Assembly: GCA_934098565.1 (NCBI GenBank)
Contig: CAKOON010000001.1
Coordinates: 124,001-188,000 of the forward strand
Length of the DNA: 64,000 nucleotides
Source of the DNA: an uncultured Bacilli bacterium
GTDB taxonomy: Bacteria; Bacillota_I; Bacilli_A; RF39; UBA660
Direction of reading: 5' to 3'
Part shown: one piece after another, positions 24,516 to 33,222 of the stretch
Layout of the letters: every line of letters begins with the position of its first letter
Numbering within the stretch: position 1 is the first letter of the stretch
The notes under the pieces: generated by a model
Database searches by the model: none
Told to the model about the DNA's origin: nothing
The model's input: the letters and a program-made list of their open reading frames with translations, nothing else
Translations under genes and position numbers: made by a program

Positions 24516-25631
24516 ATGAGTAAAAAATATGACTATTTGATTGTCGGCTCTGGACTTTACGGCGCTACTTGTGCCTATGAGCTATCCAAAGTTGGAAAAA
24601 AGGTATTAGTTCTTGAAAAGAGATCACACATTGGTGGAAATATTTATTGTAAGAATATAAATGGTATAAATGTTCACGAATATGGAGCTCATATATTTCA
24701 TACATCAGATTTAAAAATTTGGAACTATGTTAATGAATTGGCTGAATTTAATAATTATATAAATTCCCCAATAGCAAACTATAATGGAGAACTTTATAAT
24801 TTGCCTTTTAATATGAATACTTTTACAAAGCTTTGGAGTAATGTTATTACTCCTAAAGATGCAATGGCTAAAATTGAGTCAGAAAAAAAGGAATCAGGGA
24901 TAGTAGAACCACAAAATTTAGAGGAACAAGCTATAAGTTTAGTTGGCAAAACTATTTATGATAAATTAATTAAGGGTTATACCCAAAAACAATGGGGGAA
25001 AACATGCAGGGAGTTACCAGCATTTATTATAAAAAGATTGCCTGTTAGATTTACTTTTGATAATAATTATTTTAATGATAGATATCAAGGAATACCAATA
25101 GGAGGTTATAATCAAATAATTGAAAAAATGCTTAATGGCATTGAAGTCAGACTTGATTGCGATTTTTTAGATAATAAGAGTGAATTTTGTGATATGGCTG
25201 ATACTGTGATTTATACAGGAATGATTGATGAATTTTTTGAATATCAGTTTGGCAATCTTGAGTATAGGTCATTAAAATTTGAAACAACTGTTTTAGACGA
25301 TTGCGATAATTATCAAGGAAACGCAGTTGTAAACTATACAGATGATAAAACACCATACACAAGAATCATTGAACATAAACATTTTGAATTTAATAAGTGT
25401 CCTGGTACTGTTATAACTAAGGAATATCCTATAAATTGGACTAAAGGCATGGAAGCTTATTATCCGGTAAACGATGAAAAAAATAATACTTTATTTGAAA
25501 AATATAAAGAGTATGCTGAAAAGAATGCTAAGAATGTTATATTTGGCGGTCGATTAGGAAACTATAAATATTATGATATGGATAAAACTATTTCAGAAGC
25601 TTTAAAGTTAGTAAGTGAATTGATAGATTAA
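24516..25631 (+). CDS. glf: UDP-galactopyranose mutase
   Basis: This flavoenzyme converts UDP-galactopyranose to UDP-galactofuranose. The 371 residues include the FAD-binding YDYLIVGSGLYGATCAYEL, EKRSHIGGN, the substrate-loop region VHEYGAHIFHT, the family block LIKGYTQKQWGK, RYQGIPIGGYN, and a C-terminal FGGRLGNYKYYDMD. The start at 24516 has AAGGAG upstream; an in-frame start at 24489 lies inside the previous gene. It implies that galactofuranose is present in the surface polysaccharide. Confidence 0.95.
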   Translation: MSKKYDYLIVGSGLYGATCAYELSKVGKKVLVLEKRSHIGGNIYCKNINGINVHEYGAHIFHTSDLKIWNYVNELAEFNNYINSPIANYNGELYNLPFNMNTFTKLWSNVITPKDAMAKIESEKKESGIVEPQNLEEQAISLVGKTIYDKLIKGYTQKQWGKTCRELPAFIIKRLPVRFTFDNNYFNDRYQGIPIGGYNQIIEKMLNGIEVRLDCDFLDNKSEFCDMADTVIYTGMIDEFFEYQFGNLEYRSLKFETTVLDDCDNYQGNAVVNYTDDKTPYTRIIEHKHFEFNKCPGTVITKEYPINWTKGMEAYYPVNDEKNNTLFEKYKEYAEKNAKNVIFGGRLGNYKYYDMDKTISEALKLVSELID

Positions 25632-25648
25632 AATAATTATGTTATACT
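25620..25648 (+). promoter_or_regulatory. Sigma-A-type promoter
   Basis: TTGATA, 17-base spacer, TATACT. It overlaps the glf stop and drives the pilin-like gene. Confidence 0.7.
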
Positions 25649-25673
25649 GTTGTTACGATTGGATAGTGATAGT

Positions 25674-26036
25674 ATGCGAAAGAAGAATGGATATACATTC
25701 ATAGATATATTAATTATTATAGTGGGATTAGGTCTAGCGACCTTGTTTACGGTTCCAAAGATTAGTCATGCTTTTGAAAGTGATAAAGATGAACTATATA
25801 GTGAGACTTTAGAACTTTATTTAAAGCAAGCTACTAGGTATGGGGATACGATTAAAGAAGAAATAAAGAATAGTGATTCTTATGTAGTTAGTATTAAAGA
25901 CTTAGTTGATAAAGGCTATGTTGGAAGTATTAATGGTGAGGTTACGGACATTAGAGATGGTAGTTCCATGCTAAACTTGAAAATCCATCTAATATATAAT
26001 GATAATAGTGATTCAGTGTATGCTGAACTTGTATAG
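25674..26036 (+). CDS. Pilin-like protein (type IV prepilin N-terminus)
   Basis: The 120-residue protein starts MRKKNGYTFIDILIIIVGLGL, a basic leader followed by G, an aromatic, and a hydrophobic helix, as in prepilins. The usual Glu at mature position 5 is replaced by Asp (TFID instead of TLIE). The rest is a small globular domain (KQATRYGDTIKEEI, SIKDLVDKGYVG) resembling pseudopilins that form competence or secretion filaments. It is monocistronic between its own promoter and terminator. The peptidase and assembly ATPase are not in this window. Confidence 0.65.
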   Translation: MRKKNGYTFIDILIIIVGLGLATLFTVPKISHAFESDKDELYSETLELYLKQATRYGDTIKEEIKNSDSYVVSIKDLVDKGYVGSINGEVTDIRDGSSMLNLKIHLIYNDNSDSVYAELV

Positions 26037-26062
26037 AAGTCTTGTGATGAGGCTTCTTTCTT
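26035..26062 (+). terminator. Rho-independent terminator
   Basis: AGAAGTCT/AGGCTTCT stem (one G-T pair), 7-base loop, T-rich tail. It starts at the stop codon of the pilin-like gene. Confidence 0.7.
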
Positions 26063-26158
26063 TAAAATAAATGTGTCAAGTAAATGTAAAATTTTGGCTA
26101 AAAAACTGATAAATTTTTAAAAACATAGTAACATAACTTGTGTAAGGAGTGATTATAT

Positions 26159-26356
26159 ATGTTATATCCATCGATTGATAAACTTTTGAATATTGTTGAT
26201 TCCAAGTACAAATTAGTACATATCGCTTCTCGTCGTAGCAAACAGATGATGGAAAATAAACATTTTCAAATGAAAGAAAATGAATATAAGAGTAAGAAAG
26301 AATTAGGAAGAGCGCTTGAAGAACTAGAAAAAGGTTTAATCAAGGTAATCGACTAA
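26159..26356 (+). CDS. rpoZ: RNA polymerase omega subunit
   Basis: The 65-residue protein starts MLYPSIDKLLNIVDSKYKLVHIASRRSKQM. It contains the omega signature of a start-proximal PSID-LL, a K/R-YxLV block and helix AxRRxRQ, then the tail KELGRALEELEKG. Omega helps assemble and stabilise the core polymerase. Here it stands without the usual gmk or coaBC neighbours and precedes polA. AAGGAGTG lies 10 bases before the ATG. Confidence 0.85.
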   Translation: MLYPSIDKLLNIVDSKYKLVHIASRRSKQMMENKHFQMKENEYKSKKELGRALEELEKGLIKVID

Positions 26357-26405
26357 TTCTTTTTTTCTATTTTCACTAGATTTTTCCCTCTAAAATAAAG
26401 GGACA

Positions 26406-26414
26406 TGGTATAAT
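26406..26414 (+). promoter_or_regulatory. Extended -10 promoter of polA
   Basis: TGG-TATAAT. No good -35 box is visible at the expected distance, so the TGn extension probably compensates. Confidence 0.5.
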
Positions 26415-26441
26415 AAACTAGAAAGATTTAAGGAGAAAAAT

Positions 26442-29000
26442 ATGGAAAAAGTATGTTTAGTTGATGGAAATAACTTAATGTTTAGGGCGTATTATGCAAC
26501 GGCATATTCAGGCAATATAATGAAAAATTCAAAAAGTTTTCCTACTAATGCGTTATATGGTTTTGTTAATATGATGCATAAAATTATAGAAGAGGAAAAA
26601 CCAAAATACATTATGGTAGCTTTTGATATTGGGAAGAATTTCCGCAAAGAAAAGTATGAGACTTATAAAGCGGGAAGAAGTGAGACTCCAGAAGAGTTAA
26701 AACTTCAAATGCCAGTAGCTAGAAAAATTTTAACAGCGATGGGAATTAAATATTATGAGTTAGAGCCTTTTGAAGCTGATGATATTATCGGGACTTTTGC
26801 AGATGCTTGTAACAACAATAAAGAGTACGATGCGACAATTATTTCTAGTGATAAGGACTTATTACAACTTATTACCAAGGAAGTGGAAGTAAAGCTTTTA
26901 AAGACGAAGGATTTTATAAGATATAATCCGGAGAGTTTTAAAGAAGACTGGGGATTTAGCCCAATTCATATGATTGATTATAAGGCTCTAGCTGGGGACT
27001 CATCTGATAATATTCCTGGGGTTAAGGGGGTTGGCGATAAAACGGCAATTAATCTTTTAAAGACTTATCAAGATTTAGATGATATTTATAATCATATTGA
27101 TGAGATAAAAGGTGCTTTAAAGAATAAACTTCTTAATGATAAGGAATCAGCCTATACTTCAAAAGAACTAGCTACTATTTATAAGAAAGTTCCTATTGAT
27201 ATTGATTTTACGGCTATTAAGTATATGGGCCCTAATGAAGAAGAACTTTCTAGTATTTACAATGAATTAGAGTTTTATTCCTTTCTAAAACAAAGGAAAG
27301 TAAAACCTGTAAAGAAAGAACTATCTTTTATGACGATAATGGATCCTAGTGAGATAGAAGATACTGATACTTATGCCTATTATATTGAAGGTGATAAAGA
27401 AAATTATCATGAAGCAAGTATTATAGGGATGAGTGTGGCTACTAAGAATAATAACTACTATGTACCTAAACTTTTAATTAAAGATACTTTAGAATATTTA
27501 AAAGATAAGAGTAAGTATACTTATGATTTAAAGAAGAATATTTGTCTTTTAAAGGATGAGAATATTTTAGATAAGACTATTTTTGATACGATGATAGCTT
27601 CTTATCTTTTAGAAGAAAATACTAAAGATGATATAGCTTATTTAATGGTTCCCAAAGACTATAAAATAGAATTTTATGATGTTTGTTTAAAGAATGGTTT
27701 TAGTTCTAAAGATATAGTGATGAAATCACGATTTATTTATGATACTAGGGATGATTATATTAAAAATATTAAATTAGAAGATATGGAGAGTCTATTTAAT
27801 AATATTGAAATGCCTTTAATAAAGGTCTTAGCGAATATGGAACTTAATGGTATCAAGTGTGATAGCGAAGTTTTAAAGAATATGTCTTTAGAAGTAGAAA
27901 AGAAAATAAAGGATATAGAAGAGAGAATTTATTTTGAGTGTGGAGAAACCTTTAATATTGCAAGTCCTAAACAACTAGGAGTAATTCTTTTTGAAAAGTT
28001 AAATTTACCGTTTGCTAAGAAAAATAAGTCAGGAGCTTATAAGACAGATGTAGATACTTTAAAAAAATTAGTTAATTATCATCCGGTTATTAGAGATATT
28101 CTAGAATTTAGAAATTTAAATAAGTTATATACTACTTATTTAGAAGGACTTATTCCTTATATTAGAGAAGATGGGAAAATTCATACGATATACAAACAAA
28201 ATTTAACGCGAACAGGGCGCCTTTCATCAGTGGAACCTAATATGCAAAATATTCCCGCTAAAGATAGTGAAGGTAGAAAGATTAAGAAAGCCTTTTATCC
28301 AGAATATGATTACTTATTAAGTTGTGATTATTCCCAGATTGAGCTTCGTCTTTTAGCCCACATTAGTAAATCTAAAGAGTTAATTGAGGCTTATTTAAAT
28401 GATGAGGATATTCATACGAAAGTAGCAGCTGATATTCATGGGATATCTCAAAGTGAAGTAACTCCTTTAATGCGGAAGACGGCTAAAGCTGTAATATTTG
28501 GGATTGTCTATGGGATTAGTGGCTTTGGGTTAGGAGAAAATTTAGAAATTTCTGCTAAAGAAGCTAATAAATTTATTGAAAAGTATTATGAATTATATCC
28601 TGGGGTTAAAAAATATATGGATGAAATAATTAAAGAAGCTTATGAACGAGGGGAAGTTAGGACATTATTTAACCGAAAAAGAACGATTGAAGAGTTAAAT
28701 AATAAGAATTATATGATTAGACAACAAGGAGAAAGAATAGCGCTTAATACTCCTATCCAAGGGACTTGTGCAGATATTATGAAGAAGGCTATGGTTGGAA
28801 TATATGAATCTTTTAAAGAAAATAATATCCAAAGTAAAATGTTGTTACAAGTACATGATGAATTAATATTTGATGTGAAAAAAGAAGAGAAAGATGAAGT
28901 CATTAGAATAGTTAAAGATAAGATGGAGAATGCTATTAAACTTGATGTTCCTATTAAAGTTAGTAGTGATTTAGGGACTAATTGGTATGATACTAAGTAA
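26442..29000 (+). CDS. polA: DNA polymerase I
   Basis: The 852-residue repair and Okazaki-fragment polymerase has an N-terminal 5'-3' exonuclease (residues 1-290: CLVDGNNLMFRAYYA, EADDIIGT, SSDKDLLQL, GDSSDNIPGVKGVGDKTA). The middle domain lacks the D-x-E exonuclease motif (YAYYIEGD is seen there), so proofreading is probably lost, as in many Gram-positive PolA. The polymerase domain has LSCDYSQIELRLLAHIS (motif A), KAVIFGIVYGISGFG (O helix, Ile where Asn is usual, Phe kept) and LQVHDELIFDV (motif C). AAGGAG precedes the ATG. Confidence 0.96.
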   Translation: MEKVCLVDGNNLMFRAYYATAYSGNIMKNSKSFPTNALYGFVNMMHKIIEEEKPKYIMVAFDIGKNFRKEKYETYKAGRSETPEELKLQMPVARKILTAMGIKYYELEPFEADDIIGTFADACNNNKEYDATIISSDKDLLQLITKEVEVKLLKTKDFIRYNPESFKEDWGFSPIHMIDYKALAGDSSDNIPGVKGVGDKTAINLLKTYQDLDDIYNHIDEIKGALKNKLLNDKESAYTSKELATIYKKVPIDIDFTAIKYMGPNEEELSSIYNELEFYSFLKQRKVKPVKKELSFMTIMDPSEIEDTDTYAYYIEGDKENYHEASIIGMSVATKNNNYYVPKLLIKDTLEYLKDKSKYTYDLKKNICLLKDENILDKTIFDTMIASYLLEENTKDDIAYLMVPKDYKIEFYDVCLKNGFSSKDIVMKSRFIYDTRDDYIKNIKLEDMESLFNNIEMPLIKVLANMELNGIKCDSEVLKNMSLEVEKKIKDIEERIYFECGETFNIASPKQLGVILFEKLNLPFAKKNKSGAYKTDVDTLKKLVNYHPVIRDILEFRNLNKLYTTYLEGLIPYIREDGKIHTIYKQNLTRTGRLSSVEPNMQNIPAKDSEGRKIKKAFYPEYDYLLSCDYSQIELRLLAHISKSKELIEAYLNDEDIHTKVAADIHGISQSEVTPLMRKTAKAVIFGIVYGISGFGLGENLEISAKEANKFIEKYYELYPGVKKYMDEIIKEAYERGEVRTLFNRKRTIEELNNKNYMIRQQGERIALNTPIQGTCADIMKKAMVGIYESFKENNIQSKMLLQVHDELIFDVKKEEKDEVIRIVKDKMENAIKLDVPIKVSSDLGTNWYDTK

Positions 29001-29007
29001 TTTAGTA

Positions 29008-29037
29008 TTTACAAATGAATAGAAAATAATATAGAAT
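29008..29037 (+). promoter_or_regulatory. Sigma-A-type promoter of mutM
   Basis: TTTACA, 18-base spacer, TAGAAT; each box is 5/6 consensus. Confidence 0.6.
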
Positions 29038-29061
29038 AGAATTTACGAAAGAAGAAGTAAT

Positions 29062-29880
29062 ATGCCAGAGATAGCAGAAGTAGAAACAGTAAGAAATGTT
29101 TTAAAGAAAAGTGTTTTACATAAAAGAATAATAGGGGTAGATATCTATTATGATACAATGATTGAGCAGGACATCGAGGAATTTAAAAAATGTCTTATCA
29201 ATAATGAATTTATTGATATTAAAAGAATAGGTAAATGGTTAATCTTTGAACTTAATAATTATTATTTACTTAGTCATCTTAGAATGGAAGGTAAGTATTT
29301 TATTAAAAAAACCTCTGAAGAAAAGGCTAAACATGAACATGTTATTATTCATTTTGAAGATAAGACTGATTTAAGGTATCATGATACGAGAAAGTTTGGG
29401 AGAATGAAGATTGTTCCTAAAGAGGCTCTTTATGAGACGGAAGAAATAAAAAAACAAGGTTTGGAGCCGGGAAGTAGTAAGTTAACAGGAGAATATTTAC
29501 TTAGTAAGTTTAAGGGTAAAAAAGAACCTATTAAGACGGCTTTACTTGACCAAACAATTATTAGTGGTCTTGGAAATATTTATGCTAATGAAGTTTTATT
29601 TGCTAGTAATATTAATCCTATGAGACCCGCAAATAGTATTACTTTAGATGAAGCCCAAAAAATAGTCGAAACCAGTGCAAGTATTATTAAAAAAGCGATG
29701 GAATTAGGGGGAACCACCATCCGAAGCTATACTTCGAGTCTGGGGGTAACTGGCCATTATCAGGATTATTTATTGGTCCATAAAAGAGAGAATTGTCCTT
29801 GTAAAGTTTGTGGGACACCAATTATATGTATTAAAGTAGGGGGAAGAAGCACTTATCTGTGTCCTAAGTGTCAAAAATGA
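29062..29880 (+). CDS. mutM: Formamidopyrimidine-DNA glycosylase
   Basis: This enzyme excises 8-oxoguanine and nicks the abasic site. The 272 residues start MPEIAEVETVRN, with the catalytic Pro2 and Glu3 kept. It has the catalytic Lys in RIGKWLIF, the H2TH region LDQTIISGLGNIYANEVLF, and a C-terminal zinc finger (C-x2-C, then C-x2-C in CPCKVCG and YLCPKC). It follows polA, a common repair pairing in low-GC Gram-positives. Its TGA overlaps the next ATG. Confidence 0.96.
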   Translation: MPEIAEVETVRNVLKKSVLHKRIIGVDIYYDTMIEQDIEEFKKCLINNEFIDIKRIGKWLIFELNNYYLLSHLRMEGKYFIKKTSEEKAKHEHVIIHFEDKTDLRYHDTRKFGRMKIVPKEALYETEEIKKQGLEPGSSKLTGEYLLSKFKGKKEPIKTALLDQTIISGLGNIYANEVLFASNINPMRPANSITLDEAQKIVETSASIIKKAMELGGTTIRSYTSSLGVTGHYQDYLLVHKRENCPCKVCGTPIICIKVGGRSTYLCPKCQK

Positions 29881-30791
29881 TTATGAAAACAGTAGAGGAT
29901 AAAAGACTTATTAATAAAGTAGATTTCTTGGAAATGAGAAACTTTAATAATTATTTATTAGATAGTGAACTTTATAAGATATTTGATTTTGGCTTAAATT
30001 ATGGCAATAAAAATATCAAGATATTTAGAATAGTAGAAAGGGATACCAGGTATACTGTAGGAGCCGTGGAGTTTTTATTAACACCAATGGGACTTGATAT
30101 AAAGATTGGTTTAAATAGTAATTATCAAAATATGGGTAATGGGACAAAATTATTAGGAATGATTATGGATTCTTTTGGGGAGTCTTTAAATAATACGGAA
30201 TATTTTGTTGCTCATATTGCTCCAGATAATAAGGCATCTCAAAGACTATTTTCTAAATGTGGTTTTATTAGTGATTTTGATGAGATGGAAACCGAACTGG
30301 CAGAGGGGTATTTAACATATAAAAAAAGAAATCCTAATTATGGGAAGAAAAATTATGGGAAAGATGAAGTTATATTCTATCAAAGTGAAGAGGATAATGC
30401 TTATTATAAATTGGAAGTATTTAAGAGTGATGAGATAGGAAAACTTTTAGAAAAGCCAATAATTGCTAAAGTGGTTTTTAGAAGTGTTTATGATGGGATG
30501 GAGATTATAACTGATTATCAGGATAATATAGAAGAATTAGTTAAAACTATCTGGTATATAGAGAGTCGTTTTGAGGTAGTATTTCCTGATAGTAAGTATT
30601 TTACTTATGTTTTGCAGATAAGTAAAAATGCTAATAAGAAGAACTATATTGAACTTTTTAATAAGTATTACTTTACTTTAGATGAATATAGTAGTACTGA
30701 GGATTGTTTAGTGTTTAAAAGATTAAATAAACATTATGTAGAAGATTTGAATAAAATTTTAAAGAGAGTAAAAATAAAAGGAGAAAAATAA
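29877..30791 (+). CDS. GNAT acetyltransferase with unknown C-terminal domain
   Basis: The protein has 304 residues. Residues about 10-145 form a GNAT fold: DIKIGLNSNYQNMGNGTKLL carries the acetyl-CoA loop (Q-x2-G-x-G in degenerate form), and HIAPDNKASQRLFSKCGF is the usual end of the fold. The last ~150 residues are unlike known acetyltransferases and contain VKTIWYIESRFEVVFPDS. The substrate is unknown. The ATGA overlap with mutM and the TAATG overlap with murD put it in that operon. An ATG two codons later is an alternative start. Confidence 0.7.
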   Translation: MIMKTVEDKRLINKVDFLEMRNFNNYLLDSELYKIFDFGLNYGNKNIKIFRIVERDTRYTVGAVEFLLTPMGLDIKIGLNSNYQNMGNGTKLLGMIMDSFGESLNNTEYFVAHIAPDNKASQRLFSKCGFISDFDEMETELAEGYLTYKKRNPNYGKKNYGKDEVIFYQSEEDNAYYKLEVFKSDEIGKLLEKPIIAKVVFRSVYDGMEIITDYQDNIEELVKTIWYIESRFEVVFPDSKYFTYVLQISKNANKKNYIELFNKYYFTLDEYSSTEDCLVFKRLNKHYVEDLNKILKRVKIKGEK

Positions 30792-32125
30792 TGATTAAAT
30801 TGAAAAATAGTAAAATTTTTGTTTTAGGGATGGCTAGAAGTGGTTATGAAGTAAGTAAGTATTTAAGTCGTTATAATAACGAAATCATTGTTACGGATGC
30901 TAAAGAACAAGATAAGGATAAAGTTAAAGAGTTAGAAAGTCTAGGAGTAAAGGTGGTTATTACCGATAAACCAGCAAATTTTATAGATGAAACCTTCGAC
31001 TTAGTGATTAAAAATCCAGGGATTAAGTATACTAATCCATTGGTAGTAAAAGCTAATTCTTTAGGAATAGCAGTTGTTAATGAGATGGAAGTAGCATCAT
31101 ATTTCTTTCCTAAAAATTTACAAGTGATTGGGGTAACAGGCTCAAATGGGAAGACTACGACGACTAATTTAATTCATGAGATGTTAAAAGCTGATCATAA
31201 GAAGGTTATTATGGCTGGTAATATGGGAATTCCCGTATGTAGTATTTTAGATAATCTTACTGATGATACCATTTTATTACTAGAAGTTTCTATTCAACAA
31301 TTATGTAATTTAAGTCATTTTAAAACTAATGTTAGTGTGTTAACTAATTTAACTCCTACGCATATAGATTTCTTAGATACTTATGAGAATTATAAGAATA
31401 CGAAGAAGAGAATATTTAATAATCATAGTGATAAAGATATTGCTATTATAAATATGGGCAATGCTGATGAGATGGAGTTAACTAAAGATATTAAGTCACA
31501 TAAGATTTATTTTAGTAGTAAAATAGATACTGATATCTGTGTTAAGGGTGATTATCTAAATTATTTTGGAGAAGATATCATTAAACTGGAAGATATTAAA
31601 CTTCAAGGAATGCATAATTATGAGAATGCTTGTTGTGCAATCGGAGTCGTTAAACATTATGGTGTTAGTAACGAAGCTATCATTCAAGTTTTAAAAAATT
31701 TTGGAGGTGTTGAGCATCGTTTAGAGTTTGTTCGTAAGGTTAATGGGGTTGTATATTATAATGACTCAGAAGCTACAAATACGGTTTCAACTATTATAGC
31801 TTTGAAAGCTTTTAAGAAACCAGAAATCTTAATACTAGGTGGTTTAGATAGAGGGCATTCTTTTGACCCCTTAAATGATTATATTGGAAATGTTAAGTTA
31901 GTAGGATGCTATGGAGAAACAAAGCAAAAAATTGAAGAATGGGCTCATAAGATGAATTTACCTGTCAAAGTATTTGATAATCTTCATGATACCACTATGT
32001 ATATAGCAAGTGTTGCTTCGCCTGGTGATGTAGTGTTACTTTCCCCAGCTTGCGCTTCTTGGGATCAATATAAGTGCTGTGAAGACCGTGGAGATGAGTT
32101 TAAGAGCATTGTAAATGGATTATAA
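30791..32125 (+). CDS. murD: UDP-N-acetylmuramoylalanine--D-glutamate ligase
   Basis: This cytoplasmic peptidoglycan enzyme adds D-Glu to UDP-MurNAc-L-Ala. The 444 residues hold an N-terminal Rossmann domain (IFVLGMARSGYEVSKYL), the ATP loop VTGSNGKTTTTNL, the central LTNLTPTHIDFLDTYENY, and C-terminal VVYYNDSEATN, LGGLDRGHSF and LSPACASWDQY. GGAG lies upstream inside the preceding gene. The nearby mur genes are not clustered here: murC is 14 kb away. Confidence 0.96.
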   Translation: MIKLKNSKIFVLGMARSGYEVSKYLSRYNNEIIVTDAKEQDKDKVKELESLGVKVVITDKPANFIDETFDLVIKNPGIKYTNPLVVKANSLGIAVVNEMEVASYFFPKNLQVIGVTGSNGKTTTTNLIHEMLKADHKKVIMAGNMGIPVCSILDNLTDDTILLLEVSIQQLCNLSHFKTNVSVLTNLTPTHIDFLDTYENYKNTKKRIFNNHSDKDIAIINMGNADEMELTKDIKSHKIYFSSKIDTDICVKGDYLNYFGEDIIKLEDIKLQGMHNYENACCAIGVVKHYGVSNEAIIQVLKNFGGVEHRLEFVRKVNGVVYYNDSEATNTVSTIIALKAFKKPEILILGGLDRGHSFDPLNDYIGNVKLVGCYGETKQKIEEWAHKMNLPVKVFDNLHDTTMYIASVASPGDVVLLSPACASWDQYKCCEDRGDEFKSIVNGL

Positions 32126-32759
32126 AATGCAGGTTGTATTAGATAATAAAACAATTGATGTTATAATCGAACACAAACAAAATAAAAATCTATATATCCG
32201 GGTTACGGATAATTTAGAGTTATTAGTGACTTGTAATAAAAGAGTATCAGAAAAAGAAATATTAAGTATTATAAAGAAGAATGAGAAGTCTTTAATAAAT
32301 ATGTATCTTAAGAAAGAAAAAGAGTTAGATAATAATAGTATCTTTTATTACTTAGGTAAGCCTTATACAATTATATATAATAAAGATATTAAGAAGTATG
32401 ATATCATAGATGATTGTATTATTGTTAAAGATGAGAAAATGCTAAAGAAGTTTTATAGTGATGAGTGTATTCGGGTATTTAGTAATGAATTAAGAAAGTA
32501 TGAAAAAGAGTTTAATTATTTACCTAAGTATTCCCTAAGAGTTAGAAAGATGAAGACGAGATGGGGAGTATGTAATAGGGGAAATAATACGGTTACTTTG
32601 AATAGTGAACTTCTAAAGAAAGATGTTAAGTTAATTGATTATGTAGTTGTTCATGAACTTAGTCATTTTAAAGAAGCTAATCATAGTGATAAGTTTTGGT
32701 ATGAAGTATCTTTAAGATATCCTGATTATAAGAAAGCTAGAAAAGAGTTAAATAGTTAA
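32115..32759 (+). CDS. YgjP-like (DUF45) metallopeptidase
   Basis: The 214-residue M48-related protein has zinc motif VVHELSHFKEANHSDKFW (H-E-x2-H ... H-x3-FW). It also has the preceding RKMKTRWGVCN block and the family ending SLRYPDYKKARKEL. The N-terminal beta-rich domain (residues 1-100) is usual for YgjP proteins. Substrate and role are unsettled in the family. It overlaps murD by 11 bases. An ATG at 32127 is an alternative start. Confidence 0.88.
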   Translation: MDYKMQVVLDNKTIDVIIEHKQNKNLYIRVTDNLELLVTCNKRVSEKEILSIIKKNEKSLINMYLKKEKELDNNSIFYYLGKPYTIIYNKDIKKYDIIDDCIIVKDEKMLKKFYSDECIRVFSNELRKYEKEFNYLPKYSLRVRKMKTRWGVCNRGNNTVTLNSELLKKDVKLIDYVVVHELSHFKEANHSDKFWYEVSLRYPDYKKARKELNS

Positions 32760-32783
32760 AGATGTCATTTGGACATCTTTTTT
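32758..32783 (+). terminator. Rho-independent terminator
   Basis: AAAGATGTC-ATTTG-GACATCTTT with T tail, at the stop of the YgjP-like gene. Confidence 0.85.
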
Positions 32784-32793
32784 GGACAAAAGA

Positions 32794-32818
32794 AAAAAGT
32801 GTTTAGATGACACTTTTT
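32794..32818. terminator. Second, symmetric terminator hairpin
   Basis: AAAAAGTGT-7 bases-ACACTTTTT is a perfect 9-bp stem with A and T on both sides, so it can work in either direction. It covers the end of the DUF4143 remnant on the minus strand. Confidence 0.7.
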
Positions 32819-33190
32819 AAATCTTCATTATTATAGATAAAATCAACTATATTGATATTATGAATACCCTTTACATTTTTTTGAAGAGGAAAGTCAAAGA
32901 CAAATAAATATCTTGGATATAAGTCTTTAATTTCAAAGAATGGTTTGTATTCTCTTGCTTCAGTTTTTTCTTCATTAATTTATAGAAACTTGTAAATAAT
33001 AATAATTTTCCAGTCCTTGGCGAGCAATAAAATCACATTCTAATTTGCCAATTCTGCCAACACTTAATGAATAATCTTTGCTTAAAAGATAATTATGAAG
33101 GATATCTTCTAAAACAGGTCTATAATTTATTCAATTTGTAGATAACTCTTGATTTTGATTGATGTTTAAGAAAATACAATACGAAGATAA
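32803..33190 (-). pseudogene. Remnant of a DUF4143-family AAA ATPase
   Basis: Read on the minus strand, one frame encodes YRPVLEDILHNYLLSKDY and then SVGRIGKLECDFIARQGL and NYYYLQVS, then stops at TAA. A shifted frame continues EEKTEAREYKPFFEIKDL and YPRYLFVFDF, ending DLKSVI at TAA 32803-32805. Together these are the C-terminal third of the ATPase/DUF4143 family (DFIA...YYY-QVS...E-R-REY-PL--I-D-YPKYV). The N-terminal ATPase part is gone and the remaining piece has at least one frameshift. The intact family couples an AAA ATPase to a restriction-like fold and is often mobile. Confidence 0.75.
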
Positions 33191-33222
33191 GTTTTGTAAA
33201 TAGTCTTAACTACAAATAACTT

